Assembly (NCBI GenBank): GCA_045577615.1
Contig: JAZNIT010000051.1
Coordinates: forward strand, 1 to 19,611
DNA length: 19,611 nt
Reading direction: 5' to 3'
Origin: RGIG2206 sp045577615
GTDB taxonomy: Bacteria > Bacillota > Clostridia > Oscillospirales > Acutalibacteraceae
Made by a program: the position numbers and the translations under genes. The notes below the pieces were generated by a model. It made no database searches. It saw only the letters and a program-made list of their open reading frames with translations, and had not been told where the DNA came from. Every line of letters starts with the position of its first letter. Position 1 is the stretch's first letter. Shown here piece by piece: positions 16,960 through 19,611 of this stretch.

Positions 16960-16973
16960 TTAGCCATTGCTAA
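16960..16973. promoter_or_regulatory. Probable DtxR-type operator 3, feoA start of transcription
   Basis: TTAGCCATTGCTAA, arms TTAGC and GCTAA around CATT. It lies just downstream of the predicted feoA -10 box and start point, where a bound iron-loaded repressor would block transcription. Confidence 0.72.
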
Positions 16974-16983
16974 CCACCTGAAC

Positions 16984-17012
16984 ATAATAACACCGTCCAA
17001 TATTTTTGTCAA
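16984..17012 (-). promoter_or_regulatory. Promoter of the feoA-feoB operon
   Basis: On the minus strand, consensus TTGACA (17012-17007), a 17-nt spacer and TATTAT (16989-16984). Transcription would start near 16977, directly beside operator 3. Confidence 0.82.
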
Positions 17013-17057
17013 GTGTTTTTTGGTATTTTTTTGTAAAAATCCGCGTTAATCTAAGCC

Positions 17058-17086
17058 TTGCAAAAAGGGACGGGGTGTGGTATAGT
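17058..17086 (+). promoter_or_regulatory. Promoter of the DtxR-family regulator gene
   Basis: TTGCAA (17058-17063), a 17-nt spacer and TATAGT (17081-17086). It is divergent from the feo promoter; no copy of the TTAG...CTAA operator overlaps it. Confidence 0.75.
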
Positions 17087-17127
17087 ATTTTTATCTGTGA
17101 GAAATAATTTTGCAACGGGGGGTTAAG

Positions 17128-17490
17128 ATGAGTCTTCACGAATCAGCAGAAATGTACCTTGAAACAATATATCTTTTGTCTGAAAAATCGGGCTCTGTGC
17201 GCAGCATAGACGTGGCCGAGAGTATGGGCTACTCAAAGCCCAGCGTCAGCAGGGCAGTGGGTCTGCTTAAAAAAGGCGGCTACCTGATTATGGCAAAGGA
17301 TGGCAGCCTTTCCCTCACCGACGAGGGCAAAATTGCCGCCCGCAAAATTTTCGAGCGCCACACAGTGCTTTCTCGTTTTCTTGCGCTTATCGGTGTAGAC
17401 GACGAGGTAGCGGCCAAGGACGCCTGCAAAATCGAACACGTGGTAAGTGATGAAACCATCTTGGCAATTAAAAAGTATATAGAAAAATAA
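17128..17490 (+). CDS. DtxR-family iron-dependent repressor, short form
   Basis: A 120-aa metal-sensing repressor. Residues 1-65 form a winged helix with the recognition part around 25-52 (SIDVAESMGYSKPSVSRAVGLL). The dimer and metal domain follows: M9 in AEMYLETIY, H78 in ERHTVL, and C100-K-I-E103-H104, which line up with DtxR Met10, His79, Cys102, Glu105 and His106. Cys at this place is typical of iron-type members rather than MntR. The C-terminal SH3/FeoA-like domain is absent. The ATG at 17128 follows a GGGGGG run by 5 nt; a TTG at 17110 is rejected. Its place across from feoA and the three palindromes there suggest it represses feo when iron is plentiful. Family is certain; the target and the metal are inferred. 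Confidence 0.92.
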   Translation: MSLHESAEMYLETIYLLSEKSGSVRSIDVAESMGYSKPSVSRAVGLLKKGGYLIMAKDGSLSLTDEGKIAARKIFERHTVLSRFLALIGVDDEVAAKDACKIEHVVSDETILAIKKYIEK

Positions 17491-17494
17491 AACC

Positions 17495-17517
17495 GAGGGG
17501 CTTCTTATTTGCCCCTC
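17495..17517 (+). terminator. Hairpin after the DtxR-family gene
   Basis: GAGGGGC (17495-17501) pairs with GCCCCTC (17511-17517) around a 9-nt loop. What follows is A/T-rich but has no clean T-run, so it may terminate only in part and allow read-through into the MFS gene. Confidence 0.5.
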
Positions 17518-17547
17518 TATATTTATGCGTGTAAAAAGGAGCAAGGT

Positions 17548-18777
17548 ATGAAAGATTCGCACCTTAGATTAAAATTGGCTTGCTATTCAACCGGTGCTGC
17601 AATGGCTGTTGTGTCTAATATGCCGCCAATTTTATTTATAACCTTTAACCGAATGTACGGCATTTCTTTTACAATGCTGGGATTTCTTGTTTTGCTTAAT
17701 TTTAGTATGCAACTGCTTATAGATCTTGCGTTTAGCTTTTATTCACATAAATTCAACATACCATTAGCGGTTAAGGTTACTCCCTTTTTAACCTTTGTGG
17801 GTCTGCTGATTTATACCCTGTGGCCGATATTGTCACCGACCACCGCTTATACAGGAATGCTTATCGGCACATTGTTTTTTGCCGTTTCAGGCGGATTGGC
17901 AGAGGTGCTTATAAGCCCTGTAATAGCTGCCTTGCCTTCTGATAATCCTGATAGAGAGATGAGCAAGCTGCATTCGGTTTATGCGTGGGGCGTGGTTTTT
18001 GTTACAATCATAAGCGCCTTTTATATCGTGGTTTTTAAAGACGCAAATTGGTACTGGCTTGCCCTTGCAATGTCTGCCGTGCCTCTTTTTTCATTTATTC
18101 TTTATTTGGGCGCCGAATTACCGCAAATCAAAACTCCCGAAAGGGTGTCGAGCGCAATTAAAACTATGAAAAACAAATGGCTGTGGGTCTGCGCGTTGGC
18201 AATATTTTTTGGCGGTGCGGCTGAGGTGTCAATGGCTCAATGGAGCTCGGGATTTTTAGAGCAAGGTTTAGGTTTACCTAAATTTTTGGGAGATGTGTTT
18301 GGTGTTGCCTTATTTGCAGTAATGCTGGGATTGGGCCGAACTTTATACTCCAAAATCGGCAAAAACATATATAAGGTTCTGCTTTTTGGAATGATTGGCG
18401 CAGCGATGTGTTATTTAACCGTAGTTATTTGTAATGTAGCTATTGTGGGTGTTTTTGCCTGTGCATTTACCGGCCTTTGCACTTCTATGTTATGGCCGGG
18501 CAGCCTTATCGTAGCTGAAAATAAAATTCCAAACGGCGGCGTGTTTATTTTTGCAATGATGGCGGCAGGCGGCGATTTGGGCGCCTCTGTTGTACCGCAG
18601 CTTATAGGGGTCACTACCGACAGCGTAATGCAGTCCCAATGGGCAGCGACTTTAAGCCAAAAGCTTGCCCTTACCCCTGAAGGGTTGGGTATGAAGGCCG
18701 GTATGCTTATAGCAGCAATCTTTTGTTTGGTTGCGATTCCTCTTTATATATTTATGTACAGACGAAATAAGAATTAA
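17548..18777 (+). CDS. Major facilitator superfamily transporter
   Basis: A 409-aa protein with about twelve membrane helices in two halves joined by a basic cytosolic loop (ERVSSAIKTMKNK, near residues 200-215). GGLAEVLISPVIAALP and the later GGAAEVSMAQWSSGFL and GGDLGASVVPQLIG are half-repeat glycine-rich motifs seen in sugar-type MFS carriers. The substrate is unknown. The ATG at 17548 has AAGGAG 6 nt upstream; the in-frame GTG/TTG extension to 17509 overlaps the upstream hairpin and is rejected. It lies 57 nt after the regulator gene on the same strand. A link to iron (for example siderophore handling) is possible only by position. Confidence 0.88.
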   Translation: MKDSHLRLKLACYSTGAAMAVVSNMPPILFITFNRMYGISFTMLGFLVLLNFSMQLLIDLAFSFYSHKFNIPLAVKVTPFLTFVGLLIYTLWPILSPTTAYTGMLIGTLFFAVSGGLAEVLISPVIAALPSDNPDREMSKLHSVYAWGVVFVTIISAFYIVVFKDANWYWLALAMSAVPLFSFILYLGAELPQIKTPERVSSAIKTMKNKWLWVCALAIFFGGAAEVSMAQWSSGFLEQGLGLPKFLGDVFGVALFAVMLGLGRTLYSKIGKNIYKVLLFGMIGAAMCYLTVVICNVAIVGVFACAFTGLCTSMLWPGSLIVAENKIPNGGVFIFAMMAAGGDLGASVVPQLIGVTTDSVMQSQWAATLSQKLALTPEGLGMKAGMLIAAIFCLVAIPLYIFMYRRNKN

Positions 18778-18782
18778 AAAAA

Positions 18783-18812
18783 GGCGGTCTTTGGAGCATT
18801 CCAAAGACCGCC
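18783..18812. terminator. Hairpin terminator after the MFS gene
   Basis: GGCGGTCTTTGG (18783-18794) pairs perfectly over 12 bp with CCAAAGACCGCC (18801-18812) around AGCATT. It directly follows the stop codon. The A-run upstream would give a U-run only on the minus strand; on the plus strand the following bases are AACATATTTATTC. Confidence 0.75.
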
Positions 18813-19179
18813 AACATATTTATTCTAACACAACCAAAATCAACAGTCAATAAAAATCCTTTTGCACTTAAAAAATTCTGTGTTTTGCCCAAATTAAGGC
18901 TTTTATATTTATTAGTTTTGCGAATTGAAATGCGGCTTTAAAGATGCTATCCTAAAATCAAAGAAAGGGTGAGTCCAATGTACAAGTAAAAGCCTAAAAC
19001 CTTAAGAAAGGGTGAGTCCCAAAATTAAATAGGACAAATCAAAAAGGCAATTACAACCCAATGACAGCAGCTTAAAAGGTGCAAAACAAAAGTCTATCTC
19101 ACTTACGAGAATTCACATAAATGCCAATGAGTTTCACCACCTGAGAAATAGAAAGGCTGCAAGTCAAATCACAAAATGC
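18813..19179. other. Gene-free A/T-rich stretch with short repeats
   Basis: No open frame of note on either strand. Several tiny ATG-to-stop stretches of 3-8 codons occur without ribosome sites. It holds two 16-bp direct repeats and a 9-bp inverted repeat, AGGCTTTTA (18897-18905) and TAAAAGCCT (18987-18995). A structured RNA is possible, but I recognise no family. Confidence 0.4.
18961..19019. repeat. Two 16-bp direct repeats
   Basis: AAGAAAGGGTGAGTCC occurs at 18961-18976 and again at 19004-19019, exactly 43 bp apart. The spacer is unrelated A-rich sequence. It could be a protein-binding site, a recombination site or part of a repeated RNA module. Confidence 0.7.
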
Positions 19180-19194
19180 AGGAGGTAGCCAAAT

Positions 19195-19227
19195 ATGATG
19201 TTAGATACTAAGAGTGAACAGAAATAG
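19195..19227 (+). CDS. Possible 10-aa leader peptide
   Basis: AGGAGG (19180-19185) lies 9 nt before ATG; a second ATG follows at once. The product would be MMLDTKSEQK, ending at TAG 19225-19227, which lies inside the 5' arm of the next hairpin. It could be a leader peptide, or the start of a gene whose body has been lost and replaced by the hairpin element. Translation is not shown by sequence alone. Confidence 0.3.
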   Translation: MMLDTKSEQK

Positions 19228-19280
19228 CCCTCGACCTGATGAAATCTGTATCGTCGGTCGAGGGCTGTTTCTATTTTCTC
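19220..19280 (+). terminator. Long-stem terminator-like hairpin
   Basis: AGAAATAGCCCTCGACC (19220-19236) pairs with GGTCGAGGGCTGTTTCT (19256-19272), 17 bp with one T-G pair, around a 19-nt loop, and is followed by ATTTTCTCTT. The stem is longer than a usual intrinsic terminator. Confidence 0.65.
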
Positions 19281-19290
19281 TTAAAAGACT

Positions 19291-19319
19291 AAAACGAGGT
19301 GCAACGCACCTCGTTTTTT
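19291..19319 (+). terminator. Strong intrinsic terminator
   Basis: AAAACGAGGTGC (19291-19302) pairs with GCACCTCGTTTT (19306-19317) around AAC, followed by more T. It is the best terminator by form in the window, yet no ordinary gene lies within 480 nt upstream. Confidence 0.85.
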
Positions 19320-19331
19320 ATTGTAAACGAA

Positions 19332-19565
19332 AACCACGCGATAGTCGCGTGGTTCAAAAGAGGTTTACCGATGAACAAAAATTGCAGAAATCAAAGGCGA
19401 ACGCAGAAAGCGCTTTATGTCCTACCTCCCTCAGACGAGGGAGGTGGATTTTTGCGAAGCAAAAAGACGCAGGGAGAGAAAAGGAAAGACTACCCCTCAG
19501 TCGGCTGCCGCCGACAGCTCCCCTGACAAGGGGAGCCGGCAAAGACTTACAACCCGTTTACGGGT
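19332..19565. repeat. Array of short hairpins, REP/MITE-like
   Basis: Six inverted repeats follow closely: AACCACGCGA/TCGCGTGGTT (19332-19354), ACCTCCCTC/GAGGGAGGT (19424-19445), TTTTTGC/GCAAAAA (19449-19465), GTCGGC/GCCGAC (19500-19515), GCTCCCCT/AGGGGAGC (19517-19536) and ACCCGT/ACGGGT (19552-19565). The 'CCTCCCTC..GAGGGAGG' and 'CCCCTCAGTCGGC...AGCTCCCCT' blocks resemble intergenic repeats common in gut Clostridia. The element may continue past the window end. Its open frames are by-products of the repeats. Confidence 0.6.
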
Positions 19566-19611
19566 CGCCGATGACCGTTGCGTGGCTGGCAGGCCAATAA
19601 AAAGCGCACTT

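Noticed and set aside
18961..19019. Two direct repeats as a CRISPR array
   Set aside because: Only two 16-bp units, no third copy and no cas gene nearby.
19214..19600. 128-aa plus-strand open frame and overlapping smaller frames
   Set aside because: They run through six hairpins and terminators, change composition abruptly and have no ribosome site; they are by-products of the repeat element.

Overview
The window looks like the chromosome of a low-to-mid GC Gram-positive anaerobe in the class Clostridia, possibly the Oscillospiraceae/Ruminococcaceae group. The reasons are strong AGGAGG-type ribosome sites, A/T-flanked intrinsic terminators, a Feo iron operon with a DtxR-type regulator and a small FeoB-associated Cys-rich protein, and a terminal hairpin array of a kind I associate with these genomes. 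The taxonomic call is inference.

Region 1 (2-10737, + strand) is the unusual part. It is a tightly coupled four-gene operon. Gene 1 is a giant tubulin/FtsZ-superfamily protein, cut off at its 5' end. Gene 2 is a 699-aa protein with two membrane segments. Gene 3 is a 1279-aa multi-pass membrane protein with a large cytosolic part that resembles a degenerate superfamily-2 helicase, including an Lhr-like C-terminal segment, followed by a basic amphipathic helix and a long charged tail. Gene 4 is a 374-aa protein with an acidic disordered N-terminus, a CxxC...CxxC zinc ribbon and an HExxH metallopeptidase domain laid out like plant DA1. Genes 2/3 and 3/4 overlap by the same 8 nt (ATGAGTGA). The likely theme is a GTP-dependent polymer working with a membrane-anchored complex and a peptidase; nothing in the sequence tells what the complex does.

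Region 2 (10829-11863, + strand) is a calcium/cation antiporter of the CaCA family between two hairpin terminators. Region 3 (11912-14382, - strand) is a four-gene operon with stop/start overlaps and a strong promoter: two-repeat EamA/DMT transporter, FlaR-like P-loop kinase, cytidine deaminase, and ICMT/PEMT-like membrane methyltransferase.

Region 4 (14405-17520) is an iron region. feoA, feoB and a 49-aa FeoB-associated Cys-rich protein run on the - strand from a TTGACA-17-TATTAT promoter. A DtxR-family regulator is divergent on the + strand. Three copies of an imperfect palindrome, TTAGYCAYTGCTAA, lie in the feo control region and between feoA and feoB; they are the probable operators. An MFS transporter follows on the + strand.

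Region 5 (18813-19611) has no convincing ordinary gene. It holds two 16-bp direct repeats, a tiny ORF with an ideal ribosome site whose stop codon lies in a long terminator-like stem, and a run of closely spaced hairpins that looks like a REP/MITE-type element.
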